From Dehalococcoidia bacterium (GTDB taxonomy: Bacteria; Chloroflexota; Dehalococcoidia; SpSt-223), in NCBI GenBank assembly GCA_026003895.1, contig BPIC01000002.1, positions 558,001 through 622,000 on the forward strand: a stretch of 64,000 bases of DNA, given 5' to 3'. The position numbers were made by a program, and so were the translations under genes. Below are positions 18,128 to 31,662 of the stretch, in pieces. Under the pieces are notes generated by a model that had not been told where the DNA came from, did not search any database, and worked only from the letters and a program-made list of their open reading frames with translations. Position 1 is the stretch's first letter. The number at the start of each line of letters is the position of its first letter.

Positions 18128-18411
18128 GGCGGTTGCTCGGATCGATCGCGCTTGTGACCGGTATCGTCATGTTCGTCTACCTCGGCGCTGGTCCTTGGTC
18201 TCCGCCGGCCGCGCTCGTCGGCCAGCCAGCCGTCTCGCCGGCCGAGCCACGCCGGTCGTCGTCGCAACCGAGCGAGATCCAGCAGGCCAGGATCGAGTCT
18301 GCCTTCTGGACGATCGGACTGATTTCGGGTGGCATCGTGCTTGGATTTGTCGCCCTGATCGCCGGCGCGTCCATCTACCTCCGACGCCAGCGTCCCTCGG
18401 AGGATACCTAA
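18124..18411 (+). CDS. Small membrane protein, unknown
   Basis: 95 aa from GTG 18124, overlapping the prfB stop by four bases. Two hydrophobic stretches: about 3-22 (RLLGSIALVTGIVMFVYLGA) and about 62-86 (WTIGLISGGIVLGFVALIAG), separated by a Pro/Ser-rich loop. No family recognised. It overlaps the metallopeptidase gene by one base (TAATG), so the three genes are likely co-transcribed; a role with the secreted peptidase is possible but unsupported. Confidence 0.65.
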   Translation: MRRLLGSIALVTGIVMFVYLGAGPWSPPAALVGQPAVSPAEPRRSSSQPSEIQQARIESAFWTIGLISGGIVLGFVALIAGASIYLRRQRPSEDT

Positions 18412-19799
18412 TGCCGCTGCCCGCGCGGCAGCAGGCGCCCGCGCTCTTGGGAGGGCCGATGCTTCGTCTCCTCGTCGCGGTGCTCGTTACCGCCAGTCTG
18501 CTCGTTCCCTCGGTGGGGCACGTCGCCGCTGCCGACGGAATTACCGTCCTTGACGACACGGCCCAGACCGAGTGGCCTGACAGCATCACGTTTACGCTCA
18601 AGGCGACCGCTGCCGCCGAGATTACGCGCATCCGCATCGAATATTGGTACACCTCGAACACCCGCGCTGGTGGGAATCCGACGTTCACGCCAGGCAAGGA
18701 AGTGACGGCGGAGTTCAAGTTGCGCACGCGTGGCTCGCAGGACGTGCCCCCCGGTGCGCTTATCACGTATCGCTACACCATCGAAGACGCGGCTGGAACA
18801 ACGCTGCGCACCGAACCGAAGCAATACCGGTTCATTGACACTCGTTCACGGTGGCAGACCCTGCAAGACGGGCTGATCACCGTGCTCTACACGGACCGGA
18901 CTCAAGCACGCGCCCAGAGCGTGCTCCAATCCGCGGTCCGGACGGTAAACGCACTGCGAGATCAGGCGGGCGTCCAACTTTCGGAGCCGCTCACCATCGT
19001 CGCCTACGCCACCACGGCGGATCTCGATTCGGCGTATCCACCGCGGAGCCAGTCGTCACGTGGGACACGCGCCGGTGTCTCGGTTTCCGGCTTCAACGTC
19101 GTCCTCATCACGACCGACGGTGATGCGGTTGGCACAACCGCTCACGAGGTGACGCATGCGGTCGTGGAGGACACCATTGGTCCGGCGGCCAGCGGCGGCT
19201 TCCCCATGTGGCTGAATGAGGGGCTCGCGACCTACTTCCAACCGTCTCAGGGATCGGAGTGGAGCCAGTACCTGCAGCAGGCGATCCGAGTTGATCGTGT
19301 CATGCCGCTGCGCTTCCTCAAGGCGTATCCCGGACGGGAAGAAGAGTGGCTGCTCGTTTACGCCGAGGGCGTCAGCATGGTCAAGTATCTCCTCACGACC
19401 TATGGGGCGCAGAAGATGGGCGACTTGCTTCGCGCCTATCGCGACGGAGACACCGATGAGCGGACCTTCGAGCGGGTCTACGGCAAGAGCCTGATCGACC
19501 TCGAGAACGAATGGCGCGCCTCCATCGGCGTCAAACCGCTCGATTCGACGACGGCCAGCCCTCCGAGCAACCAGCCTCAGGCACGGCCGACGCTCCCGCC
19601 GATGGTGATCGACCAACCCGGCAACCAGCCCGGCGGCGCTCCGACGACGGCTCCGCCCTCGTCACCCAGCGGCCAAACGAGTCAGCCCAGTCGGCTTCAG
19701 GCGGCGCTTCCTCTGTTGGCGGCGGGAGCAGGAGTGCTGGTGCTCATGCTGTTTCTTGCCATCGGTGTGGCCGTCGTCGTCCGCCGTCGCTCGTTCTAA
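18411..19799 (+). CDS. Secreted gluzincin metallopeptidase (peptidase MA-like) with C-terminal anchor
   Basis: 462 aa from ATG 18411, seven bases after GGAGG; a second ATG at 18459 also follows GGAGG and would begin right at the signal peptide (MLRLLVAVLVTASLLVPSVG). The zinc site is HEVTH at 245-249 with Glu270 in NEGLATYF as third ligand. An N-terminal immunoglobulin-like region of about 100 residues precedes the catalytic domain. The tail is a Pro/Thr/Gln-rich linker (about 390-435) and one membrane helix ending VVVRRRSF, so the enzyme is probably tethered outside the cell. Substrate unknown. Confidence 0.85.
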   Translation: MPLPARQQAPALLGGPMLRLLVAVLVTASLLVPSVGHVAAADGITVLDDTAQTEWPDSITFTLKATAAAEITRIRIEYWYTSNTRAGGNPTFTPGKEVTAEFKLRTRGSQDVPPGALITYRYTIEDAAGTTLRTEPKQYRFIDTRSRWQTLQDGLITVLYTDRTQARAQSVLQSAVRTVNALRDQAGVQLSEPLTIVAYATTADLDSAYPPRSQSSRGTRAGVSVSGFNVVLITTDGDAVGTTAHEVTHAVVEDTIGPAASGGFPMWLNEGLATYFQPSQGSEWSQYLQQAIRVDRVMPLRFLKAYPGREEEWLLVYAEGVSMVKYLLTTYGAQKMGDLLRAYRDGDTDERTFERVYGKSLIDLENEWRASIGVKPLDSTTASPPSNQPQARPTLPPMVIDQPGNQPGGAPTTAPPSSPSGQTSQPSRLQAALPLLAAGAGVLVLMLFLAIGVAVVVRRRSF

Positions 19800-19932
19800 G
19801 CCACCGGTCTCCCGAAGGTGCAAGGGAACCCACGGGGCGTGACGTCCCGGTTGCCTTTGCGCCACGATCGACAGGTTGAGTGGCGCCTGCGATGTTACGC
19901 GGATCGCCGGCGAGCGGCGTTCAGCGCTGTAC

Positions 19933-20238
19933 TCAGAAAATCCCGAGCGCGATCTTCGCGTCTTCACTCATCATCGTCTTGGGATCCCATGGCGGCGACC
20001 AGACGAGATTGATGTTGACGTTTTCGACGCCGGGCAAGGTGGCCACCGCCGCGTAGGCTTGGGTCCGGATCATTGGCCCGGCCGGACAGGCCGGTGTCGT
20101 GAGCGTCATGTCGACGTTGACGGTCTTCTCGTCTTCAATCTCGATGTTGTAGACGAGCCCGAGATTGATGATATCCATACCGATCTCCGGGTCGTACACC
20201 TCGGAGAGCACTTCGCGAACCTGTTCTTCTGTCACCAT
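19933..20238 (-). CDS. MIP18/SufT family iron-sulfur assembly factor
   Basis: 101 aa from ATG 20238; a longer frame to 20274 has no better start. The family hallmarks are DPEIGMDIINLGLVYNIEIE near the N-terminus and the hyper-reactive Cys in TLTTPACPAGP. Proteins of this DUF59 type help load Fe-S clusters (SufT) or act in aromatic-compound oxygenase assembly (PaaD). No other suf genes are in the window, so the specific role is open. Downstream of its stop, 19800-19932 holds no recognisable gene. Confidence 0.88.
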   Translation of the reverse strand: MVTEEQVREVLSEVYDPEIGMDIINLGLVYNIEIEDEKTVNVDMTLTTPACPAGPMIRTQAYAAVATLPGVENVNINLVWSPPWDPKTMMSEDAKIALGIF

Positions 20239-20336
20239 GGTTTTCCCCTGCCTCACCTCATGGAGGGCTCTCAAAGTGTAGCGCAGACTGTCGGCTGTTC
20301 ACCCTGCCGCGAGGCCGCTGGAGCCGGCCCAGCGGC

Positions 20337-20951
20337 CTACCCGTAATGGCCGTTCTGGCCGGGGGGATGGGGTTCCGACTCGCCAAACTCGGCGCCTCCG
20401 GTGTAGTCGAAGAGGTCCCACCCGACGACCGAAACGTCGGCTCCCTCAGCCTTCGCCGCGAGGTCGTGGAACCCGAGTGTGGCATTCTCGATACCAAGGC
20501 GGGCAGCGATCGCCCGGCATCGGTCCGCTGCCGGCATGTCGGCGGACGTGAGGATCGCGCGTAGGTGGTCGACTCGGGTTCCGGGAATGGCAAACGGGAG
20601 AAGCCGCTCCGGTTGCCCGCGCAAGGCGATCCGCTCCTCCGGCGAGGCGTCGCCGAAAAAATCGGGGTCGCTGGCGTACTCATCCTGAAGGGTGCCGTTG
20701 TCGAACACGAGGTAGAAAAAGGCATCGCCATCGATCACCATGAAGGCGATCGCGGCGGTCTGCAGCGCCTCGCTCAGGAGCGCTGCGAGTTCGGCAAGAC
20801 GAGACAGGTCCCCCTCGGAGGCTTGACGGTCGAAAACGGTCACCCAACCGAGGATCGGCGGCGAGATGAACGCGTCGCCGTCGTCCACGAGTTCATACAC
20901 CGTCTCTTGTTGGTCGGTTCGTACCGAGATATTCGCGAAGGTGGCGCTCAC
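20337..20951 (-). CDS. Hypothetical protein
   Basis: 204 aa, overlapping the guanylyltransferase stop at 20948 by ATGA. It is acidic, soluble and without motifs I can name. Features include [13 protein letters not shown], a long alanine/leucine helix ([21 protein letters not shown]), then [27 protein letters not shown]. Coupling to the nucleotide-sugar gene suggests co-expression; nothing in the sequence shows an enzyme active site. Confidence 0.7.
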   Translation of the reverse strand: MSATFANISVRTDQQETVYELVDDGDAFISPPILGWVTVFDRQASEGDLSRLAELAALLSEALQTAAIAFMVIDGDAFFYLVFDNGTLQDEYASDPDFFGDASPEERIALRGQPERLLPFAIPGTRVDHLRAILTSADMPAADRCRAIAARLGIENATLGFHDLAAKAEGADVSVVGWDLFDYTGGAEFGESEPHPPGQNGHYG

Positions 20952-23458
20952 CGCTCCCCTTGTAGGCCGGCGACCAGCCCGGCGTACTTATCGAGCAGAG
21001 CTTGCGCACCTTCTGCTGAGTTCGACTCGGCGATGACATGAAACAGCGGCCGGTCCGGGTCGGGCAGGACAAGCACCCACTCGCGGCCCAAATCGACCTT
21101 CACGCCGTCCACCTGCTGCGTCTGCCGGTCGCGGAACTGCTCGTTCAACAGTCGCATCACGCGGCCTTTGGCTTCCCAAGGGCAGCGGACTTGGCGGCGC
21201 ATGAGGTAAAACGGCGGAAAGGTGCGAGCAAGGCTCGCCAACCGACGTCGTGTGCGCGAGAGGAGCTCGACCAGCTTGAGCACGGCAAACAGGCCATCCA
21301 TTGCTGGGCTGAAGGACGGAAAAATGAGGCCGCCTTCCAAATCCGCAACGAACTCGACGCCATGGCGGATCGCCGCGGCCATCAACGCCTGCTGGTTCAC
21401 CTTCGTGCGGATTACGACGCCGCCGTAGCGATCCGCGAGATCATCGAACACCCGCGGCGCTGAGACCGGCACCGCGATGGTCGCGCCCGGGTGCTGCTCG
21501 AAGACCATCGAGGCCACCATGGCCGCCAACAGCGCCCCGTCGACGACCTCACCGGTGTCATCGACGACGTAGATCTTTTCCCCGCCTGGCTCCAGCCGGA
21601 CGCCCATATTGGCCCGGAGTGCCGCCGTGATGGCGGCGAGCTGGCGCATCGATTCATCAAACTCTTGCGGCGAGCGTGCGAGCTTTGTCTCATCGATCGC
21701 GGCGTTCAAGCTAACGACATTCAGTCCAAGCTGGCTGAAAAGAATCGGCAGAATATTCGATGCCGTCGCGTGCGCATAATCGACGACGATCGTTGTCGGC
21801 TCGTCCGGCGGCATCGTGAAGAGATCGAGCGAGCGACGATAGCCTTCAATGTATCGCTCGACAAGTTGCGGCGCTTCGGCAATGCGTCCAATCTCATCGA
21901 GGTAGGTTCGGCGAAAGTCCTCGCGGAAAAAGGTGTTCTCGATCTTTCGTTCGAACGGTTTGTCGATGTCCAGTCCGTTGGCGTCGAACAGCTTGATATC
22001 GACAATCCGCGTGTCATACGGCGATAACCGAACATGCACGCCGCCGATCGCGTCCGTCACTCGGGTAATGTAGCGAACGACCGGAATTGGCACGCTCTTG
22101 ACGTCGATAACATCAACACCGGCAGACGGCACGCCCGCGATCAGGGCGCGTTTGATCATTCGTGGCGTGTGGTGGGGGTCGCGGCTCATAATCACCGACG
22201 AACCTTTTGGTAGCGTCGCGCCGTAGGCCGCGCCCAGCTTGGCAGCGAACTCCGGAGTGAGGTCGATGTTCACAAGGCCGGAGATGCCGTAGCGACTAAA
22301 CAAGTTCCTGCGGCCCTGTGAACCCCAGATGATGCTGGTGGAAACGGTCGCTCCGGCCTCGATTTCTTTGTCCGGCCAAATCTTGACGCCCGGCTGGATG
22401 ATCGCGCTTTCGCCGACGACCGTGTTGTCGCCGATGACTGCGCCTTCGAAGACCATCGCCTTCGGTTTGAGCGTCACCTGCCGGCACACGATTGCGCCGC
22501 GTACTTCTGCCCGCTCGCCGATGTACGCGCCGCGCCAAATGATGCTCCGGTCGATCTGGGCGCCGACGTCCACTACCGTGGCGGACCGGACCACGCTCGG
22601 TCCGTAGATCACGGCCCCGCTCTTGATTTGGCAATCCGATCCCAGATAGACCGGACCGTTGATGATCGCATCCGGCGCGATCTCGACCTCCTCGCTCTCG
22701 AGATACACATCTGGGCGCTCGGGATGCGGAATTCCAATCGACCCGAGGTTCACGCGTCCCGCGAGCAGGTCACCGGAAGCTCGATGATATTCAGGGATGC
22801 TCCCGATGTCGCACCAATAGCCGCTCGCGACATACCCGAAAATTGGGCGGCCGTCCGCGAGCATCCGCGGAAACACGTCCGCGCTGAAATCCACCGACCG
22901 GTCGGTGGGGATGTAGTCGAAGATTGACGGCTCGAGGACGTAGATCCCGGTGTTGACAGTATCTGAGAACACCTCGCCCCAGCTTGGCTTCTCGAGGAAC
23001 TGCCGAATTGCCCCGTTCTCGTTGATGATGACAACGCCGTATTCGAGGGGGTTTGGGACGCTGTAGAGCGTTAACGTCGCTTCAGCGCGCTTTTCACGAT
23101 GATTGGCAATGATCTTCGAAAGATCGAAGTCGGTCAGCGCGTCCCCACTGATGACGAGAAAGGTGTCGGTCAGGTGATTGCGCGCGAGACCCACGGACCC
23201 GGCAGTGCCGAGCGGCGATTCCTCGATGCTGTAGGTGATGTGCATACCGAGCGAGCTGCCGTCGCCGAAATAGTCTTGAATTTGCTCGGCGAGGTATTGC
23301 AGCGTGACGATCACCTCAGTGATGCCGTGCCGCTTCAAGAGCAGCAAAATGTGCTCGATGCAAGGACGATTGACGACTTGCACCATGGGTTTCGGCCGAC
23401 CGATCGTGAGTGGACGAAGTCGGGATCCTTCGCCCCCAGCCATAACGACGGCTTTCAT
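20948..23458 (-). CDS. Mannose-1-phosphate guanylyltransferase fused to a degenerate phosphomannomutase-like domain
   Basis: 836 aa in three parts. Residues 1-230 are a nucleotidyltransferase ([18 protein letters not shown], then [10 protein letters not shown]) that would make GDP-mannose or another NDP-sugar. About 250-370 are left-handed beta-helix hexapeptide repeats. The rest resembles an alpha-D-phosphohexomutase, but the phosphoserine loop reads VRLSPYDTR instead of TASHNP and the metal loop DGDxDR is replaced by LEPGGEK, so mutase activity is doubtful. Similar fusions occur in cyanobacteria and Chloroflexi. It could supply GDP-mannose to the PimA-like enzyme at 9988. The first domain sugar specificity is inferred. 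Confidence 0.85.
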   Translation of the reverse strand: MKAVVMAGGEGSRLRPLTIGRPKPMVQVVNRPCIEHILLLLKRHGITEVIVTLQYLAEQIQDYFGDGSSLGMHITYSIEESPLGTAGSVGLARNHLTDTFLVISGDALTDFDLSKIIANHREKRAEATLTLYSVPNPLEYGVVIINENGAIRQFLEKPSWGEVFSDTVNTGIYVLEPSIFDYIPTDRSVDFSADVFPRMLADGRPIFGYVASGYWCDIGSIPEYHRASGDLLAGRVNLGSIGIPHPERPDVYLESEEVEIAPDAIINGPVYLGSDCQIKSGAVIYGPSVVRSATVVDVGAQIDRSIIWRGAYIGERAEVRGAIVCRQVTLKPKAMVFEGAVIGDNTVVGESAIIQPGVKIWPDKEIEAGATVSTSIIWGSQGRRNLFSRYGISGLVNIDLTPEFAAKLGAAYGATLPKGSSVIMSRDPHHTPRMIKRALIAGVPSAGVDVIDVKSVPIPVVRYITRVTDAIGGVHVRLSPYDTRIVDIKLFDANGLDIDKPFERKIENTFFREDFRRTYLDEIGRIAEAPQLVERYIEGYRRSLDLFTMPPDEPTTIVVDYAHATASNILPILFSQLGLNVVSLNAAIDETKLARSPQEFDESMRQLAAITAALRANMGVRLEPGGEKIYVVDDTGEVVDGALLAAMVASMVFEQHPGATIAVPVSAPRVFDDLADRYGGVVIRTKVNQQALMAAAIRHGVEFVADLEGGLIFPSFSPAMDGLFAVLKLVELLSRTRRRLASLARTFPPFYLMRRQVRCPWEAKGRVMRLLNEQFRDRQTQQVDGVKVDLGREWVLVLPDPDRPLFHVIAESNSAEGAQALLDKYAGLVAGLQGER

Positions 23459-23564
23459 AGGTCACTCTCCGATCACGCTCCGGTGCGCCGAGACCATTGT
23501 ACGGGATGCCCTCCGTCGCCCGGGTTTGCCGCCCCGTTTGGCAGACTGATACCCTTCTCGCGCA

Positions 23565-24965
23565 ATGGAGAGCGAGGAGCTGATTGACCGGCTGACGGAA
23601 ACATTCGAGGCGGCCGGACACCGCCTCTACTTGGTCGGCGGGTCGGTGCGGGATATCTTGCTCGGCCGCGCCAGCCCCGACCTTGATTTCACCACCGACG
23701 CCCGCCCGGACGAGATCCAGCGCCTCGCCAAGAAGCTGCGGCCGGATGCGCTGTTTGCGGTCGGCGCGAAGTTTGGCACCATTGGCCTCGCTTTCGGCGA
23801 CCGTCTTGTCGAGATTACCACGTTCCGTTCCGAAACCTACGTTCCGCGGTCGCGCCATCCCACGGTGACCTTCGGTCACTCGCTGGAAGGAGACCTTGCG
23901 CGTCGCGATTTCACGATCAATGCCATGGCCTGCCGGGGGATCCCACGTGATACGGCAGCGATCATCGATCCCTTCGGTGGGCTGGCGGACTTGCGCGCCG
24001 CTCTGATCCGCGCGGTTGGCAACCCGGCCGAGCGATTCGACGAAGATCCCCTCCGGCTCCTGCGCGCCGTTCGGTTCGCAGCGCAGCTTGGGTTCCGGAT
24101 CGAGCGAGAGACCGAGGCCGCGATCCGTCGATCCGCGTCGGCGCTTGCCGAGATCTCCAAAGAACGTATCAGTGCGGAATTCACCAAGATTCTCGTCGCC
24201 CCGCACGCCGCGCATGGCATCCGGCTCTGCGTTGACCTCGGGCTGATGGAGCATATCGTTCCCGAGTTGCTCGAGATGCTCCAGATGCCTCCCGTGAAGG
24301 GGTATAAGGACGTCTTCCGACACACGCTCCTTGTCGTCGAGCAGATACCGCGCGAGCCGCTGCTGCGCTGGTCCGCGCTGCTCCACGATATCGCCAAGCC
24401 CCGCACCATCGGCTGGGAACACGGCAACGTCCACTTCCGCGGTCACGAGCGGGTAGGCGAAGAGATGGCAATTGAGATCCTGCGCCGGTTGCGGATGGAT
24501 GCCGCGTTTATTCAGTCGGTCGCCCGTATCGTTCGGCTCCATGTGCGGGCGAACAGCTACGCCAGCGACTGGACGGATTCGGCCTTGCGCCGATTTATTC
24601 GCGAGGCGGGCGATGACCTGCCGGCGTTGATCGCTCTCTGCCGGGCCGATGTGACGAGTGCGCGGCCGGCTCGCGTCGAGGCCGCGCAAGCCCGTGCCGC
24701 CGAGCTCGAAGCACGCGTCGCCGAGCTGTTGGCGCGCGAGGATGTTGCCCGGCTCGACAGCCCGCTCGACGGAAACGAATTAATGGCGCTCTTTGGCCGC
24801 GGTCCCGGCCGCTGGATCGGCGAAGTGAAGAGCTACCTCCTCGAGCAAGTCCTCGATGGTGCGCTCGCGCCCGATGACAAAGCGCGCGCTGCAGAGCTGG
24901 CCGAGGCCTTTCTCTCGGCGCGAGCTGAGGAAATAGGCGAGGCCCGAAAGGCGGGCGCCCGTTGA
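23565..24965 (+). CDS. CCA tRNA nucleotidyltransferase / poly(A) polymerase family with HD domain
   Basis: 466 aa. The class II nucleotidyltransferase head has LVGGSVRDILLGR (about 23-35) and the metal-binding DLDFTTD (Asp39, Asp41), then the RRDFTINAMA and FDEDPLRLLRAVRFAAQLGF motifs of CCA-adding enzymes. An HD phosphohydrolase region follows (RHTLLVVEQIP, LLHDIAKP, HERVGEEMA). It would build or repair the 3' CCA of tRNA in the cytosol; an A-adding or poly(A) role cannot be excluded without structure-based comparison. It starts a three-gene run with overlapping neighbours. Confidence 0.92.
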   Translation: MESEELIDRLTETFEAAGHRLYLVGGSVRDILLGRASPDLDFTTDARPDEIQRLAKKLRPDALFAVGAKFGTIGLAFGDRLVEITTFRSETYVPRSRHPTVTFGHSLEGDLARRDFTINAMACRGIPRDTAAIIDPFGGLADLRAALIRAVGNPAERFDEDPLRLLRAVRFAAQLGFRIERETEAAIRRSASALAEISKERISAEFTKILVAPHAAHGIRLCVDLGLMEHIVPELLEMLQMPPVKGYKDVFRHTLLVVEQIPREPLLRWSALLHDIAKPRTIGWEHGNVHFRGHERVGEEMAIEILRRLRMDAAFIQSVARIVRLHVRANSYASDWTDSALRRFIREAGDDLPALIALCRADVTSARPARVEAAQARAAELEARVAELLAREDVARLDSPLDGNELMALFGRGPGRWIGEVKSYLLEQVLDGALAPDDKARAAELAEAFLSARAEEIGEARKAGAR

Positions 24966-25708
24966 TCAGTGCGGCGGCCGTCGCAGCGCAGCTACCCGAT
25001 CGGCCGTGGCTCGTCTTCCTTCGCTGGTGTTTGGCCACTGGCCGGGCGCACGTTGTCGCCTTTCGCGAGGAGGCAAGCGGTCCGGTGGCGGTCGTTCGGC
25101 TCGATCCGCAAGGCACCGTCTGGGCAGTTGGGGCGGTAACGTCCGACGAGCTTTGTCGTGCGGTCCGCGGCGAGCGCGGGGTGGCCGAAGTTCGTGCCGA
25201 TGAGATGGCGATGGGGTCGGCGCGCGTCGCGTGTCGGGGATGGTTCGAAACGGCGGCGATCGTTCATGAGCGCCCGCCCGGTCCGCTGCCACCCTACGAC
25301 GCGCGGGGGGTTCGCCTGATGGCGACGGCTGACGACCGACGCGCGGTCGACCGCCTGAGCTATCGGCTGCGCGCGGCGGCGTTCTTCGCCTCTCCCCAGC
25401 TTCCGGTTGCGCTCTGCTTCGACGACATCGAGGTGATTTCGGTCGCAACGTTCTACGCCGAAACAGCGCGCTACGGCGAGGTCTCTATCGACACGGTTCG
25501 CTGGAGGCGGCGGCAAGGCCACGGGTTCCGGACCGCAGCCTTTCTGCTGGAGCATGGGCTGCCACCGCAAAAGTGGGCGGTGTGGACCGCTGAAGCGCAC
25601 AACGAGGCGTCGGTGCAGCTTGCGGCCCGGCTCGGATTTCGACCGGTCGAGCGTTTCACGCTGCTGCGACCGCGTCCGCCAGTCGACGAAGGGGAGCGGG
25701 CCGAATGA
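24962..25708 (+). CDS. GNAT family N-acetyltransferase
   Basis: 248 aa from TTG 24962, overlapping the preceding stop. The acetyl-CoA binding core is in the C-terminal half: VRWRRRQGHGFRTAAFLLEH gives the R-x2-G-x-G/A-type loop, and WTAEAHNEASVQLAARLGFR is the usual final helix and strand of FR47-like GNATs. The N-terminal 110 residues are divergent, probably a degenerate GNAT half. Substrate unknown. It overlaps the next gene by four bases. Confidence 0.82.
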   Translation: MISAAAVAAQLPDRPWLVFLRWCLATGRAHVVAFREEASGPVAVVRLDPQGTVWAVGAVTSDELCRAVRGERGVAEVRADEMAMGSARVACRGWFETAAIVHERPPGPLPPYDARGVRLMATADDRRAVDRLSYRLRAAAFFASPQLPVALCFDDIEVISVATFYAETARYGEVSIDTVRWRRRQGHGFRTAAFLLEHGLPPQKWAVWTAEAHNEASVQLAARLGFRPVERFTLLRPRPPVDEGERAE

Positions 25709-26163
25709 ATGACGACCGGCAACGATTGCTCGCGGCGACGGCGAAGGATCGAGCGGCTGTCGTCGATTCGTTCTTCGCCTCGGCTGCGCGAGGCGACGCC
25801 GAGGCGGCGTATGCCCGCATGTCGTCGGTATTTCAGATGCTGTTCACCTTGCCGGCGTTTCGTGTTCACCTCGAGCACGATAGCACCTTGGCTGGCTATC
25901 GTCGGCTCGACGTGCTCGAGGAGCGGCTCGACGCACAGCCGAGCGACTTGGCGATCCTCGACCTTGCAAACTTTGGTGATTCGACGCCGAGTGACAATTG
26001 GGAGGCGGAACGCCTGTTCGAGGAGTACTTGACGTGCCCGCACGTGATCATGCGGGGCGTTGCTGAGCTGTCCGGTGGTCGGTCGGCGCGGTTTCAGGCT
26101 GCGGTGTTGCTGGAACGGACAGGTTGGCGGCTCAAGGGGTATCAGCTCGACGAGCTGGGTTAA
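25705..26163 (+). CDS. Hypothetical protein
   Basis: 152 aa, last gene of the run that begins with the CCA enzyme. Predicted mostly helical in its first half (DRAAVVDSFFASAARGDAEAAYARM) with strands near the end (RFQAAVLLERTGWRLKGYQL); this loosely recalls NTF2/SnoaL-like cone folds. No catalytic motif is seen. Its stop at 26161-26163 lies against the end of the convergent rRNA operon, leaving only a few bases for a terminator. Confidence 0.65.
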   Translation: MNDDRQRLLAATAKDRAAVVDSFFASAARGDAEAAYARMSSVFQMLFTLPAFRVHLEHDSTLAGYRRLDVLEERLDAQPSDLAILDLANFGDSTPSDNWEAERLFEEYLTCPHVIMRGVAELSGGRSARFQAAVLLERTGWRLKGYQLDELG

Positions 26164-26171
26164 CGAAAAAA

Positions 26172-26289
26172 GCTCCCGGCGATGGCCTATTCTCCCACCC
26201 GGTTGCCCGGGCAGTACCGTCGGCGCTGGAGCGTTTCACGACCGTGTTCGGCATGGGAACGGGTGGGTCCACTCCGCCATCGACCACCG
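26172..26289 (-). rRNA. rrf: 5S ribosomal RNA
   Basis: The minus strand reads GGTGGTCGATGGCGGAGT at the 5' end, then CCGTTCCCATGCCGAACACG and a CCCGGGCAACCGGG hairpin, all standard 5S elements. It ends near GCCGGGAGC and is followed by six T residues (26165-26170), the probable end of the operon transcript. Ends are good to a few bases. Confidence 0.93.
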
Positions 26290-26335
26290 AGAACTTTTGT
26301 CTTGATGTGGTGCCGCCGTGCGAGGCGGCGGGGAA

Positions 26336-26358
26336 CGTGTGTTGTGAAACGACGCATC
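26336..26358. repeat. 3' arm of the 23S rRNA processing stem
   Basis: These 23 bases are the exact reverse complement of 29358-29380. The two arms flank 23S rRNA and would pair to form the RNase III-type processing stem of the precursor. Confidence 0.9.
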
Positions 26359-26385
26359 GTCGGACGTGCTCGCGACCCTGAAAGA

Positions 26386-29300
<2,915 letters not shown>

Positions 29301-29357
29301 CTCACAGGGTAGCAAGTACGTCCACCGTGACGGCCCGGCAACGTGCCGTCACGGCGA

Positions 29358-29380
29358 GATGCGTCGTTTCACAACACACG
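29358..29380. repeat. 5' arm of the 23S rRNA processing stem
   Basis: Perfect 23-base inverted partner of 26336-26358, located between tRNA-Ala and the start of 23S rRNA. Confidence 0.9.
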
Positions 29381-29413
29381 CTCACTGTTCAATTGGAAAA
29401 GAAGGGGACAAGG

Positions 29414-29485
29414 TGGAGCCAAGGGGATTCGAACCCCTGACCCCCCGCGTGCAAGGCGGGTGCTCTCCCGCTGAGCTACGGCCCC
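29414..29485 (-). tRNA. tRNA-Ala (anticodon UGC)
   Basis: The minus strand folds as a cloverleaf: acceptor GGGGCCG pairing with TGGCTCC, D arm AGCTCAGCGGGAGAGC, anticodon stem CCCGC with loop CTTGCAC (anticodon TGC), and T arm GGTTCGAATCC. CCA is partly encoded (discriminator A then CC). It lies in the 16S-23S spacer. Confidence 0.96.
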
Positions 29486-29491
29486 CAACGG

Positions 29492-29565
29492 TGGGCCTGT
29501 CTGGACTCGAACCAGAGGCCTCGGTCTTATCAGGACCGCGCTCTAACCACCTGAGCTACAGGCCC
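29492..29565 (-). tRNA. tRNA-Ile (anticodon GAU)
   Basis: Acceptor GGGCCTG pairs with CAGGCCC, D arm AGCTCAGGTGGTTAGAGC, anticodon stem GGTC/GACC with loop CTGATAA (anticodon GAT), T arm GGTTCGAGTCC. It is the first tRNA after 16S in transcription order, six bases before tRNA-Ala. Confidence 0.96.
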
Positions 29566-29594
29566 AGCCGACCCCGCCGGTCTCGGCTTGCGCC

Positions 29595-29621
29595 GTTGAC
29601 CGCCGAAGAGTGTGAGGGAGC
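29595..29621. repeat. 3' arm of the 16S rRNA processing stem
   Basis: These 27 bases pair with 31274-31300 across 16S rRNA: 6 bp, a three-base internal loop, then 18 positions with a single mismatch. This is the expected RNase III processing stem of the 16S precursor. Confidence 0.85.
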
Positions 29622-29727
29622 GATGTGGCTGGTCGTCAGTGACGACCTCCACCCTGCGAAACGATCGACCAGCTGGCCCGGACCTGTCAGCGAAGTCGCC
29701 TCCGCTCACAGCCCCAGCGCCACCCAA

Positions 29728-31219
<1,492 letters not shown>

Positions 31220-31273
31220 CAAACACGATGCTCCCGCATCGCTTCTCAAACACAACAAACCCGCTTCGCAGAT

Positions 31274-31300
31274 GCTCCTTCACACTCTTCGATTGTCAAC
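31274..31300. repeat. 5' arm of the 16S rRNA processing stem
   Basis: Inverted partner of 29595-29621 in the transcribed leader, about 55 bases before the 16S start. Confidence 0.85.
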
Positions 31301-31335
31301 GTGCCGAAACCGCCCCGGTTGGGCGCGGGCACAGA

Positions 31336-31364
31336 ACTATACCCAAGCCGCCCAGAGCTGTCAA
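31336..31364 (-). promoter_or_regulatory. rRNA operon promoter
   Basis: On the minus strand TTGACA (31359-31364), a 17-base spacer and TATAGT (31336-31341) form a near-consensus sigma70 promoter about 110 bases before 16S. The region above it is GC-rich, with no AT-rich UP element. Confidence 0.85.
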
Positions 31365-31662
31365 GGTGCCCAGCCGCCCGACCGGTCGGTGGGGTGCTAG
31401 GCCCGCCGTCACTCGCCGTGAAGCGCGGCCCAGCAGTAGCGCTCGATTCTAGCGGCAAACCTGTTGCCATCGCAACGGTGGTGAATCACGTTCTTCTGGC
31501 AATTCGGCGCGTCCCGCCACCTGCCCGAGTCGGCTTGGGCAGCCGTCATCCCTCGCCACGCCAGCGTACCATAGACACGAGGACTCCCCGCGAGCAGGGA
31601 ACCGCCGACGCACGTGGCGCGTCCAGTTCTCGGCAGATCGCCGGAACTCCAGGAGGTAGACG

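Larger units (their letters stand above)
31220..31662. other. rRNA operon leader and upstream region
   Basis: This 443-base gap holds the 16S leader with one processing arm (31274-31300), the rRNA promoter (31336-31364), and about 300 bases upstream in which I see no gene. The divergent gene at 31663 is preceded by GGAGG at 31652-31656. Confidence 0.7.

Noticed and set aside
31295-31300. TTGACA as a second rRNA promoter -35 box
   Set aside because: No -10 box follows at a proper distance, and the bases belong to the 16S processing stem that pairs with 29595-29600.
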